Source of the DNA: Lytechinus pictus
Taxonomy: Eukaryota; Echinodermata; Echinoidea; Temnopleuroida; Toxopneustidae
Direction of reading: 5' to 3'
Length of the DNA: 64,000 nt
NCBI RefSeq assembly: GCF_037042905.1
Contig: NW_026974141.1
Location: 2,488,001-2,552,000, forward strand
Under the pieces are notes generated by a model. It saw only the letters and a program-made list of their open reading frames with translations, was not told the origin of the DNA and did no database searches. How positions within the stretch are numbered: the first letter of the stretch is position 1; each line of letters starts with the position of its first letter. Shown piece by piece: positions 1 to 11,480 of the stretch. The position numbers were made by a program, and so were the translations under genes.

Positions 1-420
1 AAAAAGCTTTTAGTGTTTGTGTGACATTGAATTCATTAGAAGAAAATAAGTATGGTTTCAGTGCAAACCACTCTTTTGCATATCTATACTGTGTTCATAT
101 GAGATTAAAATATAGATCTTGATCTTAAATTGACAAATTATCTCAAGAAATAAGTTAATATTCAGTTCAAAAAGCCTTTTGTACATGAAACTGTGTTCAT
201 ACGAGAGTAAGATATAGATCTTGATCTTAAAATTACAAATTATCTCAAGAAATAAGTACGGTATCAGTACGACTCGCTCTTTTTTCATATCTATACTGTG
301 TTCATATGAGAGTGGTCTCATTTCACGAAATAGTATGGTTTCAGCACAAACCAATCCTTTTTTTGTAGATTATGCCGTATTCACATGAGAGTGGAGCTTC
401 GATCTCGATCTTGAAATTAT
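1..420. repeat. Degenerate tandem repeat, about 80-105 bp units
   Basis: The string CTGTGTTCATAYGAGA recurs near 88, 190, 297 and, more diverged, 371. It is followed in two units by TATAGATCTTGATCTTAAA and ATTATCTCAAGAAATAAGT. About four units are visible and the left end may continue outside the window. Short ORFs here are repeat artefacts. Confidence 0.75.
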
Positions 421-769
421 GAGTTATTTCAAGATTAAGTCAAAACACCTTTGCACAATAAAACCAGTGCGAACACAAAGATATGATAGGCCATTGGTAT
501 GTTTACCCATTTCAGTTTATGACTGTGACCCATAACAAATTTACAGTGCCCTTTTATTGAACTACACTAAATAAAAGGGTTGATGTTTCCCTTTAATGTT
601 GAAAATCAAAACACTCATGTTTGATGGCTCTGTTTGTGTGAACATGGCAGGTGAAACTTCATACATTAACATTCCTTTGGCATTACCTGTGTAAACTTGG
701 CCTTCAGTCTGGAGGGCTTTGTACTTTTGTTAAGGGTTTGGGCTCCCAGATCAGTTTTCAGTATATTGT
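421..769. other. No recognisable feature
   Basis: AT-rich unique-looking DNA with no ORF, repeat or RNA signature that I can support. Confidence 0.5.
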
Positions 770-859
770 CATGCTTTGTGATTTATTGCAGATGAGTGGG
801 CGTGGTTGAATGGGGGGGGGGGTAATAAAGTGGTCCATAAAAGAGTTACAAGTGAGTTT

Positions 860-1260
860 AGGGCCGTCTGCACCAGCCCGAGTTTTCAAATTAGCGCGCT
901 GTCTTTGATCTGGCAAATTATCCCGATCTGAACAATCTCGAGATTATTTGTAATTGAGACGCAATTATCGCGCTCGTGCGTAGGATTAATCTCGAGATTC
1001 AAATCCCTAGTCAACTTGGGATTATTTGTAAAATAGCGCGCTATTTCACGAATTATCCCGCTAATTTGCAGGTGCAGACGCACTCTGGATTATTTATACA
1101 CGGCATCAGACCATAATGCATCGATACCTGGCTCGAGCAGGAATTGCTCTTCTTGCGATGGTGGAGACAGGGTTTCTTGAATCTCGCGATTAATCGCGAA
1201 GAGGGCCGATCGGGCTAAAATCTCGAGTTGAGCAAACTCGGACTGGTGCAGCACTGCCTT
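860..1260 (+). mobile_element. MITE-like element, CTGCACCAG-terminated, rich in CTCGAGAT
   Basis: A 401-bp element with inverted ends: CTGCACCAGCCCGAGTTT at the left and its complement ACTCGGACTGGTGCAG at the right. The interior repeats TCTCGAGATT and AGCGCGCTA many times and is much richer in CG than its surroundings. A second copy lies inverted at 52450-52855. No coding capacity, so it is non-autonomous. Superfamily not assigned. Confidence 0.85.
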
Positions 1261-1500
1261 TTGTGAAGGGTCTATTCCTGCCATACTTTGTTTGTATTGC
1301 AGATGAGCAAGGGGGGGAAGGGGGTGTAGATTAGTCCAATGTGGTGGAGGGTCCATAAAGTTATGAGCAAGTTTGCAAAGGGTCTAGTTCTGACATGCTT
1401 GCTTATATATAGATGTGTGGGGTGGTTAGATGGGGGTGGGGTGGGTGGGGTTTTTATAGAGAGGTCCATAAAATTACAAGCAATTTCTGTGAAGGGGCTA

Positions 1501-1731
1501 CACTCTTTAACTCAAGGATTTAAGATAAATCCAGATCGGCTGTGGATAGTGACCAGCTGAATATGGATTTATTTTTAATATTTAGGATTGACTTTGAAAT
1601 CTCAAAAGATTTCATTTAAAATCTTTTAGATTTATATTTAAATCTACAAGGTTTAAAACTAAATCTAATATTCGGCTGGTCACTATTCACAGCCGATCTG
1701 GATTTATTTTAAATCCTTGATTTTTAGAGTG
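1501..1731. mobile_element. Palindromic MITE with ~60-bp terminal inverted repeats and TA flanks
   Basis: The ends CACTCTTTAACTCAAGGATT and its near-complement AAATCCTTGATTTTTAGAGTG extend inward through GATCGGCTGTGGATAGTGACCAG. TA lies at both borders, which fits a Tc1/mariner-type non-autonomous element. A second copy is at 15496-15715. Confidence 0.8.
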
Positions 1732-1936
1732 TAATCCTGTCATACAGTGTTCATATTGCAGGTGAGTGGGGAGGTTGGATGAGGGCGGAGGGGGGGGGGG
1801 GTCCATAAAGTTATGAGCAAGTTCTGTAAATGGATTTAGTCCTACCATACTTTGGTCATACATATAGAAGTCATAGATGAGTAGGGGTGACTAGATGGCG
1901 AGGGGGGGGGGGGCAGTCACAGAGCAATCCTTAAGG

Positions 1937-2527
1937 TTAAAGGAGAATGAAACCCTTGAAACCAGCTGAATCCATATCAAAGAGAAAAATCAAAGAAACA
2001 TATTGTTGAAAGTTTGAGGAAGATTGAATGAATAATAAGAAAGTTATGAGCATTCGAATATTGAGATCACTAGTGCCATGTAGATCCTCCCAACGGCAAT
2101 GCGACCAAGATCTGTGATATCACACACGTACAACTCCCTCATTACTTTAGTACTTATTTCACTTATATTCTCACTTTTATAGAGTCTATCACAAGGTGAG
2201 GTGTTATCTTTATGAGATGACAAGTACAGAGGTTTCACAACATTATATCATTGATGAATCGTTTGTCATATGATTAGAATGAGCAAAAAGAGATGTTTTG
2301 GGGTATATTTTCAGTGTCCAAATGGGAGAGTTGTACGTGTGTGACATCACAGATCTTGGTCGCATTGCCAATGGGAGGATCTCCATAGCATTAGTGATCT
2401 CGACATTCAAATGCTCATAACTCTTTTATTGCTAGTCCTATTTTTCTCAAAGTTTTGTTGATCTTATTCTTTGATTTTTCTGCTTTCACAAAAGCTAACT
2501 TGCTCCAAGAGTTTCATTCTCCTTTAA
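1937..2527. mobile_element. Foldback/MITE with long arms and TTAA ends
   Basis: Begins TTAAAGGAGAATGAAACCC and ends GTTTCATTCTCCTTTAA. The arms pair over more than 200 bp, including GATCTGTGATATCACACACG against CGTGTGTGACATCACAGATC. TTAA at both ends is the target-site type of piggyBac and Kolobok superfamilies. The reverse ORF at 2044-2238 lies in an arm and is not a gene. Confidence 0.85.
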
Positions 2528-2575
2528 GAGCAATATTGAAGGGTCTAGTCCTGTCATGATTGGTTTGATCAAGGA

Positions 2576-3486
2576 GTTGGTTTGATTGCAATGAAACACC
2601 AAAGATTACTGTGAAAGGTGAATTTCATGAATTGCCAACCTCCAATCATCTGCGAATTTCACAACGTAAATAATTAATGGCGTGATCACTATGTAGCAAC
2701 TCTTCCAAAATAAAATTTTAGTATGTTACACAATAAGAGAATTTTCATAAGAAACTTTGGGTAGCTTCAGGAATAAAGAATTGGTATCATGGCATTTCAA
2801 ATCTCAAGATTACAACCCTTTAAAGCTTGAAGAATAGACTTTAATTCATGCAAAGCAGCCTGGCTTTGAAGAAATTGAGATGGCATCCGAGTGTTATCCC
2901 GAGATTTGGGTTCTTATTGCATCCGAGATGTTGTAAACCATCCTTGCACCCAAGATCGGCTAGTATCATTTGCTTTTTCAGTTTGAGAGGAGAACAGATG
3001 GGGTTGTTCAGAATGGAGATTTACGATTTTAGAAACGTTCAAGTACAACATTTGAAAATCTTCTTTCAGTGACAATGATAATTCAAGATACTTTTTTGTA
3101 TCATACAGCCACATCATTAAGCCATGATTGCTTTTTGTTAATGGGTCTAAAAATGGGAAATTTAGGATGAAGAGATTTTGAAGTGGAGCAGTTGGTATTT
3201 TACAGTCACTTTACGAGGACACAGTACCTTCATATAAATTTTGATTGATTTGAGAATAAATGAGGTGCTGAGAACAGTTGGTATTTTACAGCCACATCGT
3301 GAGATCATGATGACTTCATATCCCAAGTCTAAAGGAGGTTTATGAAAGTGAAAACAGAAGGATGAGTTTAGGATCTGTCAGAGAGTCGTTAGGGTTACTC
3401 AAGAGAAGAAGGAAGACGAGAAAAATATTGGAACATCATATGGTAATTCATCAGGTTTGCCAAATTGGTATAAGGGCAAGAGGGAG
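2576..3486. other. No recognisable feature
   Basis: Mixed AT-rich sequence. Short ORFs on both strands at 2848-3117 overlap each other and have no domain or splice context. A loose pair of GTTGGTATTTTACAG(T/C)CAC strings at about 3190 and 3277 suggests an old local duplication. Confidence 0.45.
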
Positions 3487-3780
3487 AATAATAATGATAA
3501 TAATCATAATAGTAGCTGGATTTATATAGTGCTTTTTGCCTGGGGATACAAAGCGCTTGCTATTATTACCCTGGCTTTAGCTTGAGCTACCCATACCATC
3601 ACCGGCGCTCAGTGCATTCAAGGAATTAATCCTGCTGGGTACCCATTCACCTCACCTGGGTCGAGTGCAGCATAGTGTGGATAAATTTCTTGCTGAAGGA
3701 AAACACGCCATGGCTAGGATTCGAACCCACGACCCTGTTTGAAAGGCGAGAGCCAGAACCACTAGACCATGATGCGCCCA
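3487..3780 (-). mobile_element. tRNA-derived SINE (reverse orientation)
   Basis: Read on the minus strand it has a tRNA-like head with an A box (ATGGTCTAGTGG) and a near-perfect B box (GGTTCGAATCC, about 3718-3728). It then has the body shared with other copies (CTGCACTCGACCCAGGTGAGGTGAATGGGTACCC) and an ATTATT-type tail on the left. Same family as 44416, 47729 and 62166. Confidence 0.85.
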
Positions 3781-5159
3781 CATAGGAAATAGGAAGAAAG
3801 GGGGGAAATGTGAACTCTGTAAAGGATTGATATTTTTCAGAAGTGATTTGGTGGTTATAAGTAGATGATCAGTATTGTTTGGCAATATTTTGGGAGTTGA
3901 AATGGGAATGATTTTGGACTTATCAAAACAAATGAAAATATAACCACCTTGAAAATTTGAAAAGTTATCGGGACATACCGGTACATATTGCCCTCTTCTT
4001 CATGCATGCATCCATTGGGAGCAAAGCTGCCATAAAGTATAGAAGTGAAACTTATGTCGATTGTTAGTGGAAATTATGCAGACTTGTGAAATTAGAGCGG
4101 GAGTGATGGGATAGGGCCAACTTGTAACAATTTGTTTGCAGGTAATAGGGTTGCAAAGATGCAGCCAGGAGGGAGAAGGAGGAGGACACTGATAAGAGTG
4201 ATGAGTGATGATCATCTTGAGATCATCCTTTGATCATTGACTCTCAGTGGGATGCGGTCTGCAGTGTCATCATCAGGCCAGACAAGGAGCAGCTGCAAGG
4301 GTCAACAAACTTTGCCATTCTCGGCCTGTCTCTCAGCTTGAGATTGTGATCTATTGATATACATGTACCTGTAGGTCTATAATGTGCCTCTGGTAAGATA
4401 CCAGCTAGCATTAATGCATTATAGACTGCAATGTGTGGTTAGATGTTATATCCATGAATGCTTCGTATTGATCCGTGACATAATGAGCCAAAGATTTTGA
4501 TGCGGCTAGATCGCGAGCGAGCAAAAATTTCGACACTTTATTACAAAAATCAAATTTTGTGATAGATTTTGACATAATATTCAGAAATTAATATCATATA
4601 TCATCCTTCTCTCCTTCCTTTGATTGGCTGAGAAACAATGTTACTATGGTAACTGTCGGATAAAACGTCAGACGACTACTCAAGTCATGGGAGTCTTATA
4701 AGATGCTGGTGTTATGATCTCAGGCTACGAGCTGTATAAGGCATAAAAAGGTCTTGTAAATATATTTTTAAATTATTGTTTTTAATGGTTGAAAATTGAA
4801 TTGAGAACGAAAATAATCTGCTTTCTTTCTGGAGTCCTACTTGATATCACTCTTAGGAATAAATCATACAACAAAACATTGTACTTTTGTTTGACAGTTA
4901 TAGCTTCCATTAGAAAATTTGATGTGTTTGACAGTCAGCCTGTGGCTGCTGGGTGATAGAGCTATCTTGCCGTGTCTATGGAAAGGTGCTAAAATGCACC
5001 GCACACAGACATCATTCACCTCCATTTATTTGTCAAAAGAGAGGTGAGATAGACATCCATTAGAGAAAAGAATGGCTTTGAACTAGCATGCCCAATAGTC
5101 TATGGTTTAGTTCCCTTTTTCATCTTTATATTAATAAAAAATAATGATATAGAATTTAT
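3781..5159. other. Intergenic or intronic DNA, one short repeat shared with 11285-11400
   Basis: No gene seen. About 4505-4625 (TTATTACAAAAATCAAATTTTGTGATAGATTTT, continuing towards CTTCTCTCCTTCCTTT) closely resembles 11285-11400, so both are fragments of one dispersed repeat. The remainder has no supported feature. Confidence 0.5.
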
Positions 5160-5296
5160 ATACAATGTAGCACACATATCCACCTTGTTAGGTGCTCAAG
5201 GCGCTCCTATATTACCCCGGCTAAGCTAGTCTACCGATTCCGCTGTGCTCACAGCATTTTGAGGAACTAATTCCTGCCGGTACCCATTTACCTCAA
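5160..5296 (-). mobile_element. Truncated tRNA-type SINE (body and tail only)
   Basis: Contains the SINE body words GGTACCCATTTACC and ATTACCCCGGCTAAGCTAG in reverse orientation, matching 3487-3780. The tRNA head is missing. Confidence 0.65.
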
Positions 5297-6409
5297 GTCT
5301 CCTCCTTTTGCCAAATTGTTTTAATTCTCTCTTCTACAATTGTTTGAAGCCAAGTTTTAATGTTCAACCCCAAAATCCATATTTGAGATAATCAGTTTGT
5401 ACACTCTTAAAAAAGGGTTGGTAAAAATAACCAGTGTTGATTGAATATGTGTCCAAGTGACTCTGACTGACAGAAGTGGTCAAAATTGACAAATTTATTG
5501 GTTAGATACTACAAATTTTTTTTATTGAACGATATTGACCATTTTATCTGTACATACATAATGTATTAATATACCTAATGTATTAACCAACTAATTGGTT
5601 TATACTTAGACCATGGTTCTAATAGTCCATGCTTTGACCAATTCTTTTGAAGTAATAATGATCATCATGGAATGTATCGAGTCTGAAATAGAAGACTAAT
5701 AGGTGTTGCCTGTATATTTTCCCCCTCCATTGACTTTATGACAGCTCATCAATTATCTGTCTTGTGGGGGCATCCCACAGCTATACAGCCTCATAATAAG
5801 ATATTCATGGTTCAATTCCATTGCAACCTCAATGAGAATATACCCAAATACACAGAAAAGTTTCAACACATTTGCATTTTTTCTTCAATATCTACAATTT
5901 GAAATGTTTTTTTAATTATTTTAATTGTTTAGAATTGAGGCTTATTCATAGAGAGATTTGGTGCTTTATAATCCTAATGTATCCACAGGTTTCTCCAATA
6001 ATAATATTCTGTTCATTTTGATAGTGAGTGAATTTTACCAAAACTTTACAAGAATACAACAGTGGAATATAAAATGATCTTTGGAATGAACATCTTTTAC
6101 CAGACATCAATAATGACACTATTTGCAGGAGATACCATGCCATTTTTTTGTACTATCTGTCATGGACTTTCTCTTTAAATGCAACAAAAGTATATAATCC
6201 TCAATTTGTAGTGCAATCGCAGGTATCTGAAGCAGGCCTCTTAACACGGATGTAAAATGTCTGATAACCGTAACTCAATTTACTCGTGGTGTTCCGGGAG
6301 ATATTACTTGCTTTCCCATAGGTTTAATGAAAGCTTTATTGGAAAATGAACCCTTCGTCTTCCTCGCTTGGCATTTTAAAAGGCTTGTATGTACCCATTA
6401 ATGCCTTGC
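5297..6409. other. No supported feature
   Basis: AT-rich DNA. A possible degraded inverted-repeat element around 5402-5660 is too weak to call. No ORF with protein-like composition. Confidence 0.45.
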
Positions 6410-6997
6410 GAATTATCAAATATTTATCAAGTTCTGAAAGAATCCAAGATCTTTGCCTTCAAACCACCACCATTTTATAAGAGGTTGACTTATCTTTTGC
6501 TCTTTAAACTAAATCAGCTGTTTGAAAATATCAGGTAATTGTATCCAATCCTAACTTTGATGTTCAGGGAGGGTTGCATGAAGTAATACTATTATGCTAT
6601 TAACTAGCAATCAATGTTAATTGCCATGGAAACATTGATTTCTGTTAAATGGCTGTATATAATAAGAGAATTATTGAAAAAAAATTGTTAAATTTCTCAA
6701 TCTAAATATATTTTAAGTTCTGAAAGAATTTGGAATCATTGCTTTCAAACCACCGCCATTTTTAGAAGAGGTTGACTTATCCTTCACTAAAACTTAAGTA
6801 GCACACCTTAAAAATTCATTTGAAATTCGATCAGCTGTTTGCAAATATTGGGTGTTTGTATACAATCCTAACTTTGATGTTCAGGGCCGGTTTATGCTAT
6901 TAACTTGCAATCAATGTTTTGCCTTGGAATAATTGATTTTTTAAATGGCTGTATATAATAAGAGAATTATTGAAAACAAAAATTCTCAATCTAAATG
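6410..6997. repeat. Tandem duplication of about 290 bp
   Basis: Unit 1 (about 6420-6708) and unit 2 (about 6709-6997) share in order AAGTTCTGAAAGAAT, TTTCAAACCACC(A/G)CCATTTT, AGAGGTTGACTTATC, CAATCCTAACTTTGATGTTC, and AAATGGCTGTATATAATAAG followed by AGAATTATTGAAAA. Divergence is moderate, so the duplication is not recent. Confidence 0.85.
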
Positions 6998-7090
6998 TGA
7001 TTTAGCTCATGTGGAGCATAGGTTTCTTCCTCGGAAATAAAGTCAAGTGAAAGGATAAGATAAATTTTCATTTTAAAAAGAATATATATC

Positions 7091-7379
7091 AGGGTTCCGT
7101 TTTACAAAGATTTACGAATGATCTGATCAACCTCATTTCTATGGAAATCCATCATTGTCATAATATTTTATACAAGAAATTTGAACAATGTCCTTTGTAA
7201 ACAAAGAGGCGCACACTGAATTTTCAAGAAAACAATGAATGTTTACTATAAATATACATCATAGTTAAAAAAATATTTTAAACAGATATGCATAATGGAT
7301 GTTGACATTGCTGGCTTTCGATAGTTGTGGTTGATTGGATCAATAGCAACTCTTTGTACATGTATAAAGACGGGGCCCA
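7091..7379 (+). mobile_element. MITE, GGGCCCCGT/ACAAAGAGT family, copy 1
   Basis: Ends are AGGGTTCCGTTTTACAAAG and ACTCTTTGTA...GACGGGGCCC, imperfectly inverted. The interior (TCTATGGAAATCCAT, AACAATGTCC, TTCAAGAAAACAATGAATG, ATATACATCATAG, TTGATTGGATCAAT) matches 12715-12986 throughout in the same orientation. No ORF. Confidence 0.85.
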
Positions 7380-8469
7380 GAATTTCAGAAATCGCTTTTA
7401 TTTCTCAGTCGAAATGTGATATTGCTCATGGAAAGTGTTCCTCTCACAATGAAGTGAAGTGAGAAGATTATAAGGATATCACCCACGAAATACACTCTTA
7501 AATTGCTCTTTATCTCAATCTTAAAGGCGTATTTTGCTCATGTATATCTCTTGAGCGGAGAGCTTCTGTATGGTAATGAGATGGGATGTCAGGCATGCCC
7601 TGGGGCGGCAGCTGCACAGGCATGCCTGATCCTTTGGGATGGTGCAACCCCCTGAGAGCCATTCAGACTGAAAGAAATTTGTTGAAATTTTTTTTAATAG
7701 AAACTGGTATCTGAGGACACAAGAAATGCCTGTTCAAAGGAAATGTGTGTTTAAATTGATAAATGTTGATAAAAGTTCATTTTTGTACATTTAAAGTATA
7801 CTCTCTAGCAGATCTAAGGATTGTTTGAGTGTTGATGCCAATGCTTATCCCTTTTTTATGCATACAGTATGTAAGTGGGAGCTATTAAAGATTGAGGAAA
7901 ATTGACATTCCTAAAAATAAACTGTAATTTCTGACACTATCACTGTGAGCCTCAGGATTCATTGAAGGAATACTCCCCAGGGAGTGGAGAGTGTAAAAAT
8001 GGGTGGACGTTCCAAATAGCATGTAAACAGGTAGATTTGTTGCTACATGTATTCGCTGCATGAATGGAGCAGAATACTATTATCATGGTTTATTGTACAT
8101 TACTATTGCAAAGCATTTAATTCGTGTAAGTAGACTTAAGCAATTTATATTTTTAATTGGAAAAATAAAAAACACATTTATTTGTGCAGCTCAGATAGAC
8201 AGTCAAATGGTTTTTCCATATTATCGATGTACATGTAGGTCTATATGAGGAGCTAAAAGCAAAATTATCGTCAGCATTATGCCTTACTTTGTCGCATTAC
8301 AAAGCATTGCAGTCGCAGAGTTCACAGAGATGGGCCTTTTACAGGATTAATTTCACACCCCCACACAAGCCGCTACCATCAATATTAGACAGACTCCACC
8401 GACATTTATTCGCCATCGGCAATTCAAGTGTACAACCCACTAATATAGGCCTACCTGCATTGAACAGTC
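7380..8469. other. AT-rich DNA with a small SINE fragment
   Basis: About 7945-8000 contains TGAAGGAATACTCCCCAGGGAGTGGA, the body word of the second SINE type (compare 33080 and 55530), so it is a SINE relic. CTCAATCTTAAAGGCG...TTTTGCTCATG (7515) resembles sequence at 6978-7015 and 7405-7430. The rest is featureless. Confidence 0.5.
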
Positions 8470-8757
8470 GCAGGGACGGATCCAGGAATTTCCAAAAGGG
8501 GGGAGGGCACATTTTCTCGATGAAAATTTTACAAGCAAGCAAAAAAAAAAAAGGTTTCACCTAAAATTTAAGGTCATTTTGTCCACAAGAAATGTGACAA
8601 GCAAAACAAAACAAATAGGTCCTCGCTTTCAAAAAGGGGGGGGGGGACCCTTGGGTAAAAATTGCATATTTACATTAAAAATTTTGATTATGGCTCTCAA
8701 AGGGGGGGCACGAGCCAACTGTGCCCACCCCCCCCCCCCCCCGGATCCGCCAGTGAA
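8470..8757. mobile_element. Dispersed repeat with GGATCC ends and homopolymer G/C runs
   Basis: Starts AGGGACGGATCCAGGAATTTCC with a G run and ends with a long C run, GGATCCGCCAGTG. The same architecture (GGATCC, TTGACAAGCAA-like words, G/C runs) recurs at 37070-37310 (reverse) and 54205-54475. ORFs crossing it on both strands are low-complexity artefacts. Confidence 0.65.
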
Positions 8758-9896
8758 CAGTCTTGTAAAAAAATTATGTATGAGAACCAAAAACAAAAGA
8801 TAATCATCATCACTAATTACTGTGTTGCAAAGCATCAATTGAAGTTTGTTAGTGTGAACAGATAGAGATCAATTTCACAGCCGCTTCTGTCAATAGACAG
8901 ACTCCATGGGCTTGTATTCGCAAGATCCTTGATAGAAGAAGGGTCCCTCTTTCCCGATTGATGCATTGATACTGCCAATGTAAATGTTCCTGCATCAAGC
9001 TATTTCCACAGGCTGTATTAGTCAGGAATTTGATTAAAAAAACTCAAATCAGAGAAAAATGGTTCAAATGAGGGAAAAATCAAGGAATTTCGATAGGCCC
9101 ATAAGTCGAAAGCACGGTAGTCAGTCAGACTGTTATATTTTGTTGCATATCAAAATAACATCCATTGAATGACTGGTTATGGTGGTTATGGTGGATGGCT
9201 GCATGGGGAGAAGGGAGGCCATTACATGCCTGTGTAATAGTAGTTTTACATTATTGTTTTTATACTGAAAATACATGTAATTCACTGCAACAACTTAGAA
9301 AACATGCAAAACTGTGAATGGGTTTAAATAATTATCAGGGAATTTTCAAACTTCATCAGGGAAAAATCCCTGAATTTTGTTTTCTTGAAAAGCTGGGAAC
9401 CCTGATATATTAAACATTTACATGATTGATGCATTGTTCATGTAGTTTCAATTTAATTGATTTATGTGAATCCTTTCATTGAAAAATGCTCATCCACTTT
9501 CAAAATCCCTTTGTGTGAGTGATAGCATTCTCTAAATTCAATGAATAAATGAATAATAAAGTATTTCATTGATACATGTATATGGAATGCCACTGTTTTT
9601 TCAAATTTTTAAGGTGCCACATGCATAATGTAAATTTCATACAATAATTTTTGCATCATTTTGTAATTTACTATTTATAAGTCTTAATGAAATTAGCATC
9701 CTAATGACATTTTGACGTGACTGGAGATTAATGATTTCATTATCATAAATAAATGATAAGTGAAGAATGGATCATGTATCTTCATTTGAATTGAAAATAC
9801 ATCAACATGTGCAGTTGTTAATAAACAAGCTAAAAAAATTCTATCTAATATTCTCTTTGAAAATTTCAAATGCTTGGAGTGCAGAACTATTCTTTG

Positions 9897-9955
9897 TTAT
9901 TTTACATTGTAAAGTGCTTTGGGCATATTGTTCTGGAAAGGCACAATAAATGCTG
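9897..9955 (+). mobile_element. SINE 3' tail fragment
   Basis: TTGTAAAGTGCTTTGGGC followed by GGCACAATAAATGCTG resembles the AAAGCGCTTTGAGCC...GGCGCTATATAA end of the SINE at 55343. Confidence 0.4.
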
Positions 9956-9988
9956 AAATGTGTACATGGTATGTTAAGTGTGGATTCT

Positions 9989-10170
9989 GGGGGCCGTTTC
10001 ATAAAGCTGTTCGTAAGTTAAGAGTGACTTTAAAAACGACTGGTGATCCTTTCTTGTGGTGAACGATATTCACCATTAAATGTTCATTGGTGATTATTTA
10101 GCGCATAACAAATGTTCACCAGTCATTCATAAAGTCATTCATAACTTACAAACATCTTTATGAAACACCC
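9989..10170. mobile_element. MITE, GGGCCGTTTCATAAAG family
   Basis: The left end GGGCCGTTTCATAAAGCTGT followed by TCGTAAGTTA pairs with the right end TAACTTACAAACATCTTTATGAAACACCC. The interior also folds (GGTGAACG/ATGTTCACC). A partial relative begins at 52186. Confidence 0.8.
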
Positions 10171-10173
10171 ACC

Positions 10174-10400
10174 CAGGGGGTGTTTCACAAAGATTTAAGT
10201 ATGACTTACATTTGTAGGTCACACTTAAATGCTGACGCGTACATGATATGCAACGTCCAATCTTATTGATCAATACGCAGTAGTGCGCGTCCTCTTGGCA
10301 TGATCTGACCAATTACTGTCATGCCTTCTATACAGCGTGCAACTAGACATTAATGCGCGACTCTAAGTCATACTTAAAATCTTTGTGAAACACCCCCCTG
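10174..10400. mobile_element. MITE, GGGGTGTTTCACAAAG family
   Basis: Terminal inverted repeats CAGGGGGTGTTTCACAAAG and CTTTGTGAAACACCCCCCTG continue inward as ATTTAAGTATGACTTA against TAAGTCATACTTAAAAT. It abuts the preceding MITE with only about 3 bp between. Relatives lie at 35710-35920 and 52901-53098 and share ATC(T/C)TATTGAT and CCTCTTGGCA(T/C)GAT. Confidence 0.88.
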
Positions 10401-11237
10401 GTAGCATAATGGTACTCACGGTAGTGAGGATGAGGCTTTATTTATTCACAATTGATTTACTGTTGAAACATGAACCAATGAAATTCTATGTGGGCTGTGT
10501 CATAAATCCATAATCTAACATCTGATTCTGTATGATTTCTATTTATAGAATAATAGAATCACTCAATCAAAGGACTACCCAAGTATTGTAATCATTATGT
10601 ACCACACAACATGTGTTTGGCACGCTACACTGAAGGTGAAATTATATGTGGATTCTTGAAACAAAAGAAAAATTGCTTTGTACCCAATATTCATAATAAG
10701 GAACCTACCTATATACACATTTTATTAGAGACAATTAAACTGAATGAACATGTGTTAACATGCCACCATGAATATGAAGATTTATTTAAGGATGCCAGAA
10801 AGAAAACAAAATATTCTTTGTAACCAGGGCATGAGTGAATATTCATTTCATGATTATACCTGCACTGGAGAAACTTGAAACTTCTTTTATTTAAGTATTT
10901 ATTAAGATAACTCATTAAATATCACAATATTTACAAAAGATTTACATGCTAATTAGAACAAAATCATAAAACATACAAGAAATAAAAAGCCAGGATAATG
11001 ATAATAATAAGAAGAAAAAGATAAATTTTCAGTGAAGAGACTCCGAGACAAGCCAGGAAAGAGACCAACTTTTGAGCAGCGGAAAGAAAAAATCCACAAC
11101 CAGACCATAATAAGGGCATAGAAAATAGGAGAAACTTGAAACTTTGTGAACAAGCACTCACATCATACACTGAATATGTAAATGGATTGAAAGGTGAAAT
11201 TATGTGTGGAAAGTGGCAAAATGAGCCACAATTTTGA
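10401..11237. other. No supported gene
   Basis: AT-rich. The region at 10600-10870 partly resembles 11170-11580 (AGGTGAAATTATRTGTGGA, TTTTAYTRGAGACAATTAAA, CCAAGGCATGAGT), so this is an old duplication. ORFs at 10611 and 10953 lack any supporting feature. Confidence 0.5.
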
Positions 11238-11480
11238 GGGGGGGGGGGCCAGATATGGTATATCTAGCAAAATTTATAAAAGTTGTTAGCTAGCAAGAAA
11301 AACTTGACATTCTTATTACAAAAATCAAATTTTGTGATAGATTTTCATATGATATTTAGAAGTCATATTTCACCCTTCTCTCTTTCCTTTTTTCTTCTTA
11401 GTCGTTAATTACTTGATTTTTTTTTTTTTTTTTGGGGGGGGGCAAGCGCTCCCCCAAGCACCCCCCATCTATACACCACT
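11238..11480. repeat. Degraded repeat with G-run and C-run ends
   Basis: Begins with a run of Gs followed by CCAGATATGG and ends GGGGGGGCAAGCGCTCCCCCAAGCA. The central part matches 4505-4625. Probably a relic of the homopolymer-ended repeat type. Confidence 0.45.

Larger units (their letters stand above)
770..2575. repeat. G-rich tandem array interrupted by three inserted elements
   Basis: Units share GCAGATGAGTGGG..., a run of 8-12 Gs, GTCCATAAAGTTATGAGCAAG, and GGGTCTAGTCCTGTCAT. Copies are visible near 790, 1300, 1410, 1760 and 1870, with a last fragment at about 2530-2570. The array is split by a MITE at 860-1260, a palindromic element at 1500-1732 and a foldback at 1937-2527, so it predates all three insertions. 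Confidence 0.75.
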
